From Nocardioides sp. zg-DK7169 (lineage in GTDB: Bacteria; Actinomycetota; Actinomycetes; Propionibacteriales; Nocardioidaceae): a stretch of 64,000 bases of DNA. The stretch covers positions 1 through 64,000 of the forward strand of contig NZ_JABJRA010000011.1 of the NCBI RefSeq assembly GCF_013155365.1, read 5' to 3'. Positions within the stretch are counted from its first letter, which is position 1, and every line of letters starts with the position of its first letter. The notes under the pieces were generated by a model, which saw nothing but the letters and a program-made list of their open reading frames with translations, did not search any database and was not told where the DNA came from. The position numbers and the translations under genes were made by a program. Positions 21,949 to 31,064 of the stretch are shown piece by piece.

Positions 21949-23583
21949 ATGGCCGATCGCCCTCTGCACGCAGCGAACTGGCTGCTGAACGCGCGCGAGC
22001 GCGGCAACCGGTCCACCCGCCTCGACGCGCGGCACCCCGACGGCGTCGCGTGGTCGGCGGGCAACCGCGCCCGTCCCCTGGTCGACGGGGCGACGTACTT
22101 CGCCGAGCTCCACGAGCGGCTCGAGGCGACCCGGGCCGGCGACGTGGTGATGTTCACCGACTGGCAGGGCAACCCCGACCAGCGACTCACCGATGACCCG
22201 GACAGCACCATCGTGGACGTGCTCGGCCGCGCGCTCGACCGCGGCGTCGACGTGCGCGCCCTGGTCTGGCGCTCCCACCTCGGGCTGCTGGGCTACCACG
22301 CCGACGAGCACCGCGACCTGGGCCGCCAGCTCCAGGAGCGCGGCGCCGACGTGGTGCTCGACATGCGGGTCCGCGCGAACGGCTCGCACCACCAGAAGAT
22401 GGTGGTGCTGCGCCACCGCGACGACCCCGCCCGTGACATCGCCTATGTGGGCGGCCTCGACCTGTGCCACGGGCGCCGCGACGACTCCACCCACGGCGGG
22501 GACCCGCAGGCCGAGCCGATCTCGAAGGAGTACGGCGAGCGTCCGCCGTGGCACGACGTCCAGGTGGCCCTCCAGGGACCGGTCGTCCACGACGTCGAGA
22601 CCGTCTTCCGCGAGCGGTGGGAGGACGGCACGCCCCCGACCCGCAGCCCGCTGCGTCGCGGCCGCGACGCGGCCGCCCGCCTCGACGAGGAGCGCCGTCC
22701 GCTTCCCCCGCAGGCCCCGCCGCCACCGGCGCTCGCCGACGACCACACCGTGCAGCTGCTGCGCACCTACCCCGCCCTGGGACCGGGCTGGGCCTACGAC
22801 TTCGCGCCCGACGGGGAGCGCTCGGTGGCGCGCGGCTACAGCAAGGCCGTGGGCGCCGCACGGTCGCTGATCTACCTCGAGGACCAGTTCCTGTGGGGCC
22901 GGGAGATGAGCGACGTGCTGGTCGGGGCCCTGCGCGCCAACCCCGCCCTGCGGCTGGTCTGCGTGCTCCCGCACTTCCCCGACCAGGACGGCTGGTTCGC
23001 CCGGGACCCGCAGATTGTGGGCCGGCTGCGCGCCGTACGCCGCCTCCAGCTGCACTTCGGGGAGCGGGTGGCGTTCTACGGCTTGGAGAACCACGCCGGC
23101 ACGCCGGTCTACGTGCACGCGAAGGTCTGCGTGATCGACGACGTCTGGTCCTCCATCGGCTCCGACAACTTCTGCCGCCGCTCCTGGACCCACGACTCCG
23201 AGCTGTCGGCGGTGGTCCTCGACGAGGAGCCCACGGGCGGCTACGGCCAGTGGCTGCGGTTGCGCCTCGCCGCCGAGCACCTGGACCGGATGGAGCCCGA
23301 CGAGCTCGCCGCCGTGACCAGGACCCACGAGCCGAAGCTGTTCGACGTGATGGCCGACTGCGAGGACGCCGACGCGATGTTCGCCCGGTTCGCGGAGAGC
23401 GCCGACGCCCTCGACACCTGGCACGCGGGCGGCCGCCGCGGCCCCCGCCCGCCCGGGCGGCTGCGTAGGCTGCCGACCCCGACGCTCCCGGTGGCCCGGC
23501 AGCTGATCGCAGCGCCGTGGTACCGCTACCTCCACGACCCCGACGGACGTCCCCGCCGTATGCGCCGACGACGTACGTTCTGA
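21949..23583 (+). CDS. Phospholipase D-like protein
   Basis: A 544-residue PLD-superfamily protein with two HKD motifs. The first is around His148-Lys150 (SHHQKMVV, then YVGGLDL); the second begins at His390 (VHAKVCVIDD, then GSDNF). The pairing of full HKD repeats and the length fit cytoplasmic phospholipase D or cardiolipin-synthase-like phosphatidyltransferases. No transmembrane segment or signal peptide is visible. It acts on phosphodiester bonds of phospholipids; the exact substrate is not deducible. ATG 21949 precedes the conserved N-terminus. Confidence 0.85.
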   Translation: MADRPLHAANWLLNARERGNRSTRLDARHPDGVAWSAGNRARPLVDGATYFAELHERLEATRAGDVVMFTDWQGNPDQRLTDDPDSTIVDVLGRALDRGVDVRALVWRSHLGLLGYHADEHRDLGRQLQERGADVVLDMRVRANGSHHQKMVVLRHRDDPARDIAYVGGLDLCHGRRDDSTHGGDPQAEPISKEYGERPPWHDVQVALQGPVVHDVETVFRERWEDGTPPTRSPLRRGRDAAARLDEERRPLPPQAPPPPALADDHTVQLLRTYPALGPGWAYDFAPDGERSVARGYSKAVGAARSLIYLEDQFLWGREMSDVLVGALRANPALRLVCVLPHFPDQDGWFARDPQIVGRLRAVRRLQLHFGERVAFYGLENHAGTPVYVHAKVCVIDDVWSSIGSDNFCRRSWTHDSELSAVVLDEEPTGGYGQWLRLRLAAEHLDRMEPDELAAVTRTHEPKLFDVMADCEDADAMFARFAESADALDTWHAGGRRGPRPPGRLRRLPTPTLPVARQLIAAPWYRYLHDPDGRPRRMRRRRTF

Positions 23584-23605
23584 GCATGCGACAGGAAGGC
23601 TCCTC

Positions 23606-24865
23606 GTGACCGCATCCATCCCCCATCCGGGCCCACCCTCGCGCGAGCGCGTCATCGCGCGCGGCCTGGAGTGGACCGCTCGCTGGAGCGGTCGCTGGAT
23701 CCTCATCGTCATCGCGCTGTGGCTGGCCGGCCAGGTGCTCGGACGGATGTGGACGATCCTCCTGCCCGTGGTGCTCGCCCTGATCGTCACCACCGTGCTC
23801 GCCCCCATCGCCGGGTTCCTCCAGCGGTGGATGCGCCTGGGGCCGGCGCTGGCCGCGGCCACCACGTTGGTCGGCTCGCTCGCCCTGATCACCGGGCTCA
23901 TCGTGGCGATCGCCCCCTCCACGATCGGTCAGGCCGGCGCGATCGGCGACGACGCCGTGGCGGGGCTGGACCGGATCTCCACCTGGCTGCGCGACAGCAA
24001 CCTGGTGAGCGGCAAGCAGATCGACACCGCCGTCGACGCGGTGCAGGACAAGCTGACGGAGTCCGCCTCCGCGATCGCCTCGGGCGTGCTGGTCGGCGTC
24101 AGCACCATCACCAGCCTGCTCGTCACCCTGGTCGTCACCCTGATCCTCACCTTCCTGTTCCTCAAGGACGGGCCGCGGTTCCTGCCGTGGCTGCGCCGCA
24201 TCGCCGGTCCGTCGGTCGGCACTCACCTCGCCGAGCTGCTGAGCCGGGCCTGGGCGACCCTGGGCGGGTTCATCCGCACCCAGGCGCTGGTCAGCTTCAT
24301 CGACGCCGTGTTCATCGGCCTCGGGCTGGTCCTGGTCGGCGTCCCACTCGCGATCCCGCTGGCGGTCCTCACGTTCTTCGGCGGCTTCGTGCCGATCGTC
24401 GGCGCCTTCGTGGTCGGCGCCATCGCCGTGCTCGTGGCGCTGGTCTCCAACGGCTGGGTCGGCGCGCTCATCATCCTCGGCGTCGTCGTGGCCGTGCAGC
24501 AGCTCGAGGGCAACGTCCTCTCCCCGTGGCTGCAGTCGCGCAGCATGCAGCTGCACGCCGCCGTCGTGCTGCTGTCGGTGGCCCTGGGCTCGGCGCTGTT
24601 CGGCATCGTCGGCGCCTTCCTCGCCGTCCCGGTGACCGCGATGATCGCCGTCGTCCTGCGCTACCTCGACGAGCAGGTCGCCATTCATGCCGGGGAGACC
24701 GGCGCACCCGCCGCGGCCACCGGCGGAGCCGGAGAGGCGGGCCAGCCCCTCGAGCCGAGCCAGGACAGCCGGCCCCGTGCCGACGAGGACGCCACCACCG
24801 AGGCCCCGCCCGGGACCTCCGACCCGCGATCGGGGACCCAGGACGACCCCGAGGGTCGCCCCTGA
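23606..24865 (+). CDS. AI-2E family (PerM-like) permease
   Basis: A 419-residue integral membrane protein with about eight transmembrane helices: two N-terminal pairs, a periplasmic helical region (about 110-150), then the conserved C-terminal bundle with FFGGFVPIVGAF and LEGNVLSPWLQSR. The hydrophilic tail (about 365-419) is Pro/Glu-rich. Family members include E. coli TqsA (AI-2 export) and Na+/H+ antiporters, so the substrate is uncertain. GTG 23606 lies 22 nt after the PLD-like gene, so the two may be cotranscribed. Confidence 0.85.
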   Translation: MTASIPHPGPPSRERVIARGLEWTARWSGRWILIVIALWLAGQVLGRMWTILLPVVLALIVTTVLAPIAGFLQRWMRLGPALAAATTLVGSLALITGLIVAIAPSTIGQAGAIGDDAVAGLDRISTWLRDSNLVSGKQIDTAVDAVQDKLTESASAIASGVLVGVSTITSLLVTLVVTLILTFLFLKDGPRFLPWLRRIAGPSVGTHLAELLSRAWATLGGFIRTQALVSFIDAVFIGLGLVLVGVPLAIPLAVLTFFGGFVPIVGAFVVGAIAVLVALVSNGWVGALIILGVVVAVQQLEGNVLSPWLQSRSMQLHAAVVLLSVALGSALFGIVGAFLAVPVTAMIAVVLRYLDEQVAIHAGETGAPAAATGGAGEAGQPLEPSQDSRPRADEDATTEAPPGTSDPRSGTQDDPEGRP

Positions 24866-24881
24866 CGCCTACGATCGAGGA

Positions 24882-25802
24882 ATGAGCGTGGCCCGCGAAC
24901 GCCCGACCATCCTGGTGACCGGTGCAGCCGGCCCGGCCGGGCGCGCGCTCGGAGTGCTGATCGGCCGGCTCCCGCCGTCCCGGCGCCCTCGTGCCGTGGG
25001 CGCCGACCTTGCTCCGCGCCCGACCGAGGGCTACGAGCTGATCGAGGCGGTGCCGGCCGCCGACGACCCACGCTACGACCGGGCGATGCTCGAGCTGGTC
25101 GACCGCCACCGGCCAGACCTGGTGCTGCCCACCGTCTCCGAGGAGCTCCCGCGCCTGGCGGTCCTGGCGGCGGCCACCGGGCTGGGCGACCGGGGCCTGG
25201 TCCTGTCGGGGCCCGGCCCCGCCAGGATCGCCGGCGACAAGCTGTTGACCATGTGGGCGCTCGCACGTGGCGGCGTACCCGTGCCCGGCCACACCGCCGG
25301 CGGCGAGCTGGCCTCGGCGGCGCAGGCGCTGCGCTGGGCCGGCGGTCCGGTCGTGGTCAAGCCACGGGTCTCGCGCGGTGGCCGTGGCGTGCACGTGGTC
25401 GAGCACGCCGACGATCCGGTCTGGGACGGGCTCGACGACTCCTGGGTCGTGCAGACCTTCGCCGGCGGGGTCGAGTACAGCCCCCAGGTCCACCGGTCCC
25501 CACGCACCGGCGAGTGTCTCGTCGTCGTGCTGGAGAAGACCGGCCGCAAGCAGGGACGGGTCGGCAACGCGACCTCGGTCGTGCGCCTGCCCGACGACCG
25601 GGCGCCCGACGTCGCGGAAGTCGCCCGGCGCACGGTCGAGACGCTGGACCTGGTGGGCCCCGTCGACCTCGACGTACGCCGCCGAGGCGACGGCACCCCG
25701 GTGGTGCTCGAGGTCAACGCCCGCTTCGGGGCGGTCTCCCCCGCGGCCCCCGAGCTCCTCGACGCGGTCCTCGACGAGGGGGCGGCCGGGGCCGTCCCGT
25801 GA
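24882..25802 (+). CDS. ATP-grasp enzyme
   Basis: A 306-residue ATP-grasp protein. An N-terminal Rossmann-like domain (ILVTGAAGPAGRALG) resembles PylC/CarB-like preATP-grasp folds. The grasp domain has VVVKPRVSRGGRGVH (phosphate-binding loop) and a metal site at PVVLEVNARFG. These enzymes ligate a carboxylate to an amine or thiol with ATP. A -10 box TACGAT (24870-24875) precedes the ATG by 6 nt, so it starts its own leaderless transcript. The glycosyltransferase gene downstream overlaps by 4 nt, tying this ligase to the glycan module. Confidence 0.85.
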   Translation: MSVARERPTILVTGAAGPAGRALGVLIGRLPPSRRPRAVGADLAPRPTEGYELIEAVPAADDPRYDRAMLELVDRHRPDLVLPTVSEELPRLAVLAAATGLGDRGLVLSGPGPARIAGDKLLTMWALARGGVPVPGHTAGGELASAAQALRWAGGPVVVKPRVSRGGRGVHVVEHADDPVWDGLDDSWVVQTFAGGVEYSPQVHRSPRTGECLVVVLEKTGRKQGRVGNATSVVRLPDDRAPDVAEVARRTVETLDLVGPVDLDVRRRGDGTPVVLEVNARFGAVSPAAPELLDAVLDEGAAGAVP

Positions 25803-27070
25803 CGTCCCTCCTCATCGCCCTGGTGCTCGTCGTCGGGATGGCCCTGCTCATCGGCGGGATCGTGCGTCTGACGTTCGTGCCGCTCGCGATCCTGTTCGCC
25901 GTGCGCGAGCGCCGCGCCCCCGCGGGGCCGATCGGTCTCGGCCCGATGTTCGCCGAGCCGCCGACCGTGGCCGTGGTCGTCCCGGCCTACGAGGAGGGCG
26001 TGGTCATCGAGGCGTGTGTCGCCTCCATCCTCGCCACCGGCTACCCGCGGCTGAGCATAGTGTGCGTCGACGACGGGTCCAGCGACGACACCTTCGCGCG
26101 GATGCAGCGCCTCGCCCGGGAGCACCCCGAGGTGCAGGCGATCCACCAGCCGAACGCGGGCAAGGGCGCCGCCCTCAACACCGGCGTCGCCGCCAGCTCA
26201 GGGGAGATCGTGGTGATGGTCGACGCCGACGGCGTGTTCGGCCACGACACCCTCACCGAGCTGCTGCGCGGGTTCCGCAACGAGCGCGTGGGCGCCGTGG
26301 GCGGCAACGACCAGCCCGGCAACCTCGACCGTGTGCAGACCCGGTTCCTGGCGCTGATCAGCCACGTGGGCACCGGGCTGATGCGCCGGGCCCTGGACAC
26401 CCTCGACCTGCTGCCGGTGGTGTCGGGCAACCTCGGGGCCTACCGCCGCGACGTGCTCGAGCTGACCGGGCCGGTGCGCACCGACACCCTCGGCGAGGAC
26501 CTCGAGCTGACCTGGCGGGTGCACCGGGCGGGCTACCGGGTGACCTTCAGCCCGCACGCCTGGGTGTTCGCGGAGTCGCCGTCGACGCTGCACGACCTGT
26601 GGCGCCAGCGGGTGCGATGGGCCCGCGGGCTGCTGCAGGCGGTCTCCATCCACCGCACGATGATCGGCAACCCGCGCTACGGGGCGTTCGGCCCCTACCT
26701 GCTCTACAACACCCTGACCCAGGTGACCGGCCCGTTCCTGTGGCTCCTCGGTCTGGTCTCCCTCACGGCCCTCGTGGGGGTGGACGGCACCTCATGGCTG
26801 CCGGCGTCGTGGCTCGCCTGGCTGCTCGCCCTCAGCGTGCTGGGCTCGACCGCGCTTCTGGTGCTGGCGCTCCTGCTCGACCAGGCCCTCTCGGACCTGC
26901 GTCACCTGTGGACCCTGCCCCTGTGGCCGCTCTACTCCACCCTGATGAGCTTCGTCATGCTCGACGCCGTACGGCTCGAGCTCGGCAGAGCGGAGAACCG
27001 ATGGAACAAGGCGCGACGCACCGGGACGGTGTCGGTCCGAGGCAGCGACGGCGCTGGCCCTGGCTCGTGA
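25799..27070 (+). CDS. PgaC/IcaA-like family 2 glycosyltransferase
   Basis: A 423-residue membrane glycosyltransferase. An N-terminal helix (about 5-35) precedes a GT-A domain with VVPAYEEG, DDGSSDD (Asp91/92), DAD (142-144), the catalytic-base region GEDLELTWR (Asp234) and QRVRW (270-274). These processive-enzyme motifs are shared with poly-N-acetylglucosamine, cellulose and hyaluronan synthases. Three to four C-terminal helices follow. It is predicted to polymerise a UDP-sugar across the membrane, most likely UDP-GlcNAc. GTG 25799 overlaps the ATP-grasp stop; its 3' end overlaps the next gene by 70 nt. Confidence 0.88.
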   Translation: MTSLLIALVLVVGMALLIGGIVRLTFVPLAILFAVRERRAPAGPIGLGPMFAEPPTVAVVVPAYEEGVVIEACVASILATGYPRLSIVCVDDGSSDDTFARMQRLAREHPEVQAIHQPNAGKGAALNTGVAASSGEIVVMVDADGVFGHDTLTELLRGFRNERVGAVGGNDQPGNLDRVQTRFLALISHVGTGLMRRALDTLDLLPVVSGNLGAYRRDVLELTGPVRTDTLGEDLELTWRVHRAGYRVTFSPHAWVFAESPSTLHDLWRQRVRWARGLLQAVSIHRTMIGNPRYGAFGPYLLYNTLTQVTGPFLWLLGLVSLTALVGVDGTSWLPASWLAWLLALSVLGSTALLVLALLLDQALSDLRHLWTLPLWPLYSTLMSFVMLDAVRLELGRAENRWNKARRTGTVSVRGSDGAGPGS

Positions 27071-28206
27071 TCCTGGTCCTCGCGATCCTGGCGACGGTGG
27101 TGGCCGCGCTGAGCGTGGCGCGCCCCTGGGAGGACGTCCCGCCGACCATGAGGCGGGGCCAGGCACCCGCCGAGACCCGCTCGGTCAGTATCGACTTCGG
27201 GATCGTGACCGACCCGGAGACCGACTGGTCGGCGATCGACGAACATCTCGACCGGGTGGCCGCGAACATGGTCGTGCTGGGAACCGGCCGCGTGGAGTTC
27301 ACCGCCTTCGACTGGTCGAGCCATCCCAACGCCGCTGCCGAGCCGGGCACCGACCACATCGCGCGCGCCGCCCGAGCACTGCAGGAGACCGAGGACGGCG
27401 CCCAGCGCGACTTCGCGCTGCTCGTCGACGCCTACGTCCCCAACTGGATCGCCGCCGACCCCTCGATCGCCGGTGCCGAGGAGAGCGGCTACCGCTCGAT
27501 GTACCAGGCATCCGCGTACCAGCTGGCGCAGGGCGAGGTCGGCGACCGCCTCGTCGAGTACGTCGTGGCCCTCGGCGAGCGCTACCTCCCGGCCCAGATC
27601 GCGATCACCGAGCTGTTCTTGGACCACACCGCCGGACGCCAGGACCTGCAGCTGTTCCAGGAGATGACCGGTGCCGAGGACTGGCCTCGCGCGCCCGACG
27701 GAACGGTCGAGAACAACGCCGACGTGCTGCGCTGGCGCGCCGAGGTGATCACGGGGCTGCTGCGGCGCATGCGCGCCGGGCTCGACGAGGTCCGCGACGG
27801 CGAGGGCGCCGCGATCGAGCTGGCGATGGACGTCCGGGTCGACTGGGAGGACGACCCCGCCGCCGGGGCCCTCGCCTCCGGGCACGACTACGACGTCCTG
27901 CTCCGGGCCGCGGACCGGCTCATCGTCTGGGCCTACCCCTTCGACCGGCACTCCCCCGCCGAGATCGAGGGGATCACCCGTGCCCTGCGCGCAGCCGGGC
28001 AGAACATGTCGCGCTTCACGATGTCGGTCGGGCTGTGGGCCCAGACGTCCGTCGACGACGAGGCGATCACGCCGGACACCCTCGTCCGCTCGGTGCGGGC
28101 CGCCGGGACGAACGGGATCACGTCGGTCAACGTGACGCCCGTGTCGCTGATGGACGAGGCGCTGTGGCGCGCCCTCGCACGGGTCTGGGACACCCGGGCC
28201 CGCTGA
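27001..28206 (+). CDS. Membrane-anchored barrel-like (glycosidase-like) protein
   Basis: A 401-residue type II membrane protein: a basic cytoplasmic N-terminus (PRQRRRW), one transmembrane helix (about 19-41), then a large extracytoplasmic domain with alternating strands and helices typical of a TIM barrel (SVSIDFGIVTDP, ALLVDAYVPNW, DRLIVWAYPF, GITSVNVTPV). ATG 27001 lies inside the glycosyltransferase gene. By context (after a PgaC-like synthase) it could play the part of the PgaB glycoside-hydrolase domain, trimming or guiding the exported polymer. I see no sequence signature that proves a hydrolase. Confidence 0.72.
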   Translation: MEQGATHRDGVGPRQRRRWPWLVILVLAILATVVAALSVARPWEDVPPTMRRGQAPAETRSVSIDFGIVTDPETDWSAIDEHLDRVAANMVVLGTGRVEFTAFDWSSHPNAAAEPGTDHIARAARALQETEDGAQRDFALLVDAYVPNWIAADPSIAGAEESGYRSMYQASAYQLAQGEVGDRLVEYVVALGERYLPAQIAITELFLDHTAGRQDLQLFQEMTGAEDWPRAPDGTVENNADVLRWRAEVITGLLRRMRAGLDEVRDGEGAAIELAMDVRVDWEDDPAAGALASGHDYDVLLRAADRLIVWAYPFDRHSPAEIEGITRALRAAGQNMSRFTMSVGLWAQTSVDDEAITPDTLVRSVRAAGTNGITSVNVTPVSLMDEALWRALARVWDTRAR

Positions 28207-28233
28207 GACCGACCTCCGGACCGGCCGCGGTCG

Positions 28234-29946
28234 TCAGTCGGTGCCGCACGGCAGGTCCGGCAGCACGACCTGCACGGTGGCCCCGTCCCCCGGGGTGCTC
28301 TCGAACCTCAGCGTCCCGCCGTGGTCGGCGACGATGGTCCGCACCACCGACAGTCCCAGGCCGACGCCGCGCACTCGTCGGCGCCGGGTGTCGCGCGTGC
28401 GGTAGAAGCGATCGGTCAGCCGGGACAGCTCGTCGGGATCGATGCCGGGGCCGTGGTCGCGCACCCGGATCGTCGCCGCGCGAGCGCCTCCGGCGGTCTC
28501 CGCGCGCTCGACGGTGACGTCGACGGTGGTGCGCGGGAGGGTGTACTTCAGCGCGTTGCTCAGCAGGTTGTCGACCACCTGGCCCAGGCGCTGGGCGTCT
28601 GAGCGCAGCGGCACGCGGGCGTCGCCCTCGAGCCGGACCTCCACGTCACGATTCCCGATCATCGGCGACAGGCCGGTCACCGCGGCACGGACCACCTCGA
28701 CGACATCGAGCTCCTCGGCCGCCCACGGCACCCCGTGGGCCATCTGGGCGCTCAGCAGGAGGTCGTCGACCAGCTGCCGCAGGCGGGTCGCGTTGCGCTC
28801 GACGACCTCGAGGTAGCCGCGCTGCTCCTCGTTCCACGAGGGTGGGTCGAGACGCAGCAGCTCGAGGTAGCCCAGGATGGACACCAGCGGGGTACGCAGC
28901 TCGTGGGACACCAGGCCGATGAACTCGTCCTGACGGCGCTGCTCCTCATAGCGTGCCGACACGTCGGTGCCGACGAGCAGGTAGCCGGGCGGCAACCTCT
29001 CGATCGTGGCTCGCGGCGTGGCGACGATCTCCAGCGGCCGCGTCGTCCCGTCGGGCAGCGTCACCGGCCACTCCGAGAGGTAGGTCCCGCCGTCGACCGC
29101 GCTCCCGAGGACGAGGAGAAGCAGGTCGTCTTCCCCGTCGACCGGCCCCTCCCCCGGCTCCTCCCGCCGCCGCGCGACCTCCTCCCGGTCGAGCAGGTCG
29201 ACGAACATGCTTCCTTCGAGCTCGGCGCGCCCGCGGTCCAGGAGGCGCTCGGCGCCGTTGTTCGCGGTGAGCACCCGACCTTCGTGGTCGAGAGTGAGGA
29301 TGGCGTGGGACGTGACCGACTGGATGACGCTCGTCAGGAGATCCAGGGAGGCGCGCGCGGCGCGCGCCCGCTCCGCCATCCCCGCGCGCGCCTCGTCGAG
29401 GTCGCGGGCCTGGCGGCGCTCGTCCTCCACCATCGCGTTGACCAGCCAGGCCGGCAGGGTCACCACCAGGGTCCCGAGCACGGCCTGCAGCCAGGAGTAC
29501 GGCCGGTCGACGGCGACGAAGGGGGTCAGCAGCAGGACCACCCACGACAGGGCGAGCCCGAGCGTGATGCCGAGCGGGCCCGGACGCAGAGCGAGGGTGA
29601 GCAGGGGCGGCAGCAGCAACGCCCCGCCGACTCCCCGCTCCAGCCCGGTGCCGAGATCGATCAGGCCCCACGCCACGATCTGTGCCGCGGGCAGCACGAC
29701 GCCCACGTCGGTGAGCCACTGGCGCCACATCGGCGCGAACGAGACCGCCTGCACGGCGAGGACGAGGCCGAGGCCGACCTGCACCAGCACCGGCCACGCG
29801 ACCGGCCCGCCGAGACGCAGCACCACGGCGCCGACGGCGACGTACAAGACGGTCGTCGGGACCTGACGCAGCCACAGCTTCTCCGGCGCTGTCCAGCGCG
29901 CCCAGACCCACCGGTGGGCGCGCAGGAACCGGCCGTCGGGGTTCAG
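28234..29946 (-). CDS. Membrane histidine kinase, probable CTG start
   Basis: About 570 residues. Six or seven N-terminal transmembrane helices (about 30-190) form an integral sensor, followed by a PAS domain (about 215-330), a HisKA domain with the phospho-His near 348 (LVSHELRTPLVSILGYLEL) and a HATPase domain (NALKY, RDHGPGID, GVGLGLSVV). No ATG, GTG or TTG fits upstream without deep overlap. CTG 29946 overlaps the regulator stop as CTGA behind GAGGAGG, mirroring normal ATGA/GTGA coupling; TTG 29847 is an alternative. It presumably phosphorylates the receiver-PIG-L protein encoded just upstream. Confidence 0.85.
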   Translation of the reverse strand: MNPDGRFLRAHRWVWARWTAPEKLWLRQVPTTVLYVAVGAVVLRLGGPVAWPVLVQVGLGLVLAVQAVSFAPMWRQWLTDVGVVLPAAQIVAWGLIDLGTGLERGVGGALLLPPLLTLALRPGPLGITLGLALSWVVLLLTPFVAVDRPYSWLQAVLGTLVVTLPAWLVNAMVEDERRQARDLDEARAGMAERARAARASLDLLTSVIQSVTSHAILTLDHEGRVLTANNGAERLLDRGRAELEGSMFVDLLDREEVARRREEPGEGPVDGEDDLLLLVLGSAVDGGTYLSEWPVTLPDGTTRPLEIVATPRATIERLPPGYLLVGTDVSARYEEQRRQDEFIGLVSHELRTPLVSILGYLELLRLDPPSWNEEQRGYLEVVERNATRLRQLVDDLLLSAQMAHGVPWAAEELDVVEVVRAAVTGLSPMIGNRDVEVRLEGDARVPLRSDAQRLGQVVDNLLSNALKYTLPRTTVDVTVERAETAGGARAATIRVRDHGPGIDPDELSRLTDRFYRTRDTRRRRVRGVGLGLSVVRTIVADHGGTLRFESTPGDGATVQVVLPDLPCGTD

Positions 29947-31052
29947 CCCGCCTCCTCGTCCTGACGCCCGTGCTCGCGCGTCTCCCCGTGTTCGCTGCCG
30001 TAGTCGGGGACCGCCGGCGCCGCCGCGACCGCCGAGACCCGGGCGACGGACTCGCTCGCCCGCATGGTCTCCAGCGGCTCGACCGCGCGGGCCGGGCTGA
30101 AGCGCGCCCAGTAGCAGGCCGCGGCCCGCACGACCTCGGGCTGGATGTAGTCGCGGTGCGCCTGGGAGGTGAAGGCGGCGAGCATCTGCAGCTTGGTCTC
30201 GACGAACCCGTCCACGTCGACGAACCGGTTGGGAGCGAAGTTGACCGTCGAGGACGGGCTCTGGAAGCACCACACGTTCGGCACCGTGCGCCCGGCCACC
30301 TCGACCGCCTCGTGCACCGCCCTGTGGTCCTGGTGGCGGTCGTGCACGCCGTGCGTGTAGATCCGGTCCGGCCTCACCTCGGCGACGACCTCCTCAATGG
30401 CGGTGATGATGCCCTCGGCGGGGATCAGCCGGGTGTCGGGGAAATCGAGGTGGATCAGCCGAGCCCCGATCACCGCGGCCGCGGCGAGCGCCTCGCGGTG
30501 CCGCTCCCCCGTCGCGCCGCCCACGGCGCCGCCCGAGAGGGTCAACAGCGTGATCTCGTCGCCCGCGGCCGCGTGAGCGGCCAGGGTCGCGCCGACGCCG
30601 ATCTCGAGGTCGTCGGGGTGCGCACCGACGGCGAGCACGCGTTCGGTCTCACCTCCCGGCGAACGGCGTCGCTCGCGCGCCCGCCGGGCCAGGACCGTGG
30701 CCCGTGCGGCGAGCTCGCTCGCCGCGACCGGCTTGGAGAGGAAGTCGTCGGCCGCCTCGCGCAGCGCCGTCACGGCGTGGTCGTAGGTGGGGTAGGCCGT
30801 CACGATCATGACCCCGAGCGCCGCGTCGAGCCTGCGCACCTCCGGGAGGATCTGCAGCCCCGAGCGCCCGGGCAGCTCGATGTCGCTCACCATCACGTCG
30901 TAGGAGTCGCGCCTGAGCCGGTCCAGCGCGGCCTCCGCGGTCGTGACGACGTCGACCTGCATGCCGGCATGGCGCTCCAACACGATCCGCAGGAAGCGCG
31001 CGGCGTCGGCGTTGTCCTCGAGCACGATCGCGTGAAAGGGGGTCTCCGCCAC
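29943..31052 (-). CDS. Response regulator with PIG-L deacetylase output domain
   Basis: A 369-residue fusion. Residues 1-125 are a complete receiver (acid pocket Glu12/Asp13, phospho-acceptor Asp57, Thr85, Lys107). Residues 137-330 are a PIG-L/LmbE-type zinc N-deacetylase (AHPDD at 144-148 and H-D-R-H-Q-D-H at 237-243). PIG-L enzymes remove acetyl from GlcNAc-containing substrates in the cytoplasm. GTG 31052 follows GAGGAGG. The kinase gene is translationally coupled downstream. All catalytic residues are present in both halves, so phosphorylation-gated deacetylation is the simplest reading; a purely structural use of one domain is the alternative. Confidence 0.92.
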   Translation of the reverse strand: MAETPFHAIVLEDNADAARFLRIVLERHAGMQVDVVTTAEAALDRLRRDSYDVMVSDIELPGRSGLQILPEVRRLDAALGVMIVTAYPTYDHAVTALREAADDFLSKPVAASELAARATVLARRARERRRSPGGETERVLAVGAHPDDLEIGVGATLAAHAAAGDEITLLTLSGGAVGGATGERHREALAAAAVIGARLIHLDFPDTRLIPAEGIITAIEEVVAEVRPDRIYTHGVHDRHQDHRAVHEAVEVAGRTVPNVWCFQSPSSTVNFAPNRFVDVDGFVETKLQMLAAFTSQAHRDYIQPEVVRAAACYWARFSPARAVEPLETMRASESVARVSAVAAAPAVPDYGSEHGETREHGRQDEEAG

Positions 31053-31064
31053 GCCGCACCTCCT

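Noticed and set aside
21844..23922. Upstream extension of the dgt frame across the phospholipase-D gene
   Set aside because: The conserved dGTPase begins at ATG 21843; the extension is antisense to the PLD-like protein.
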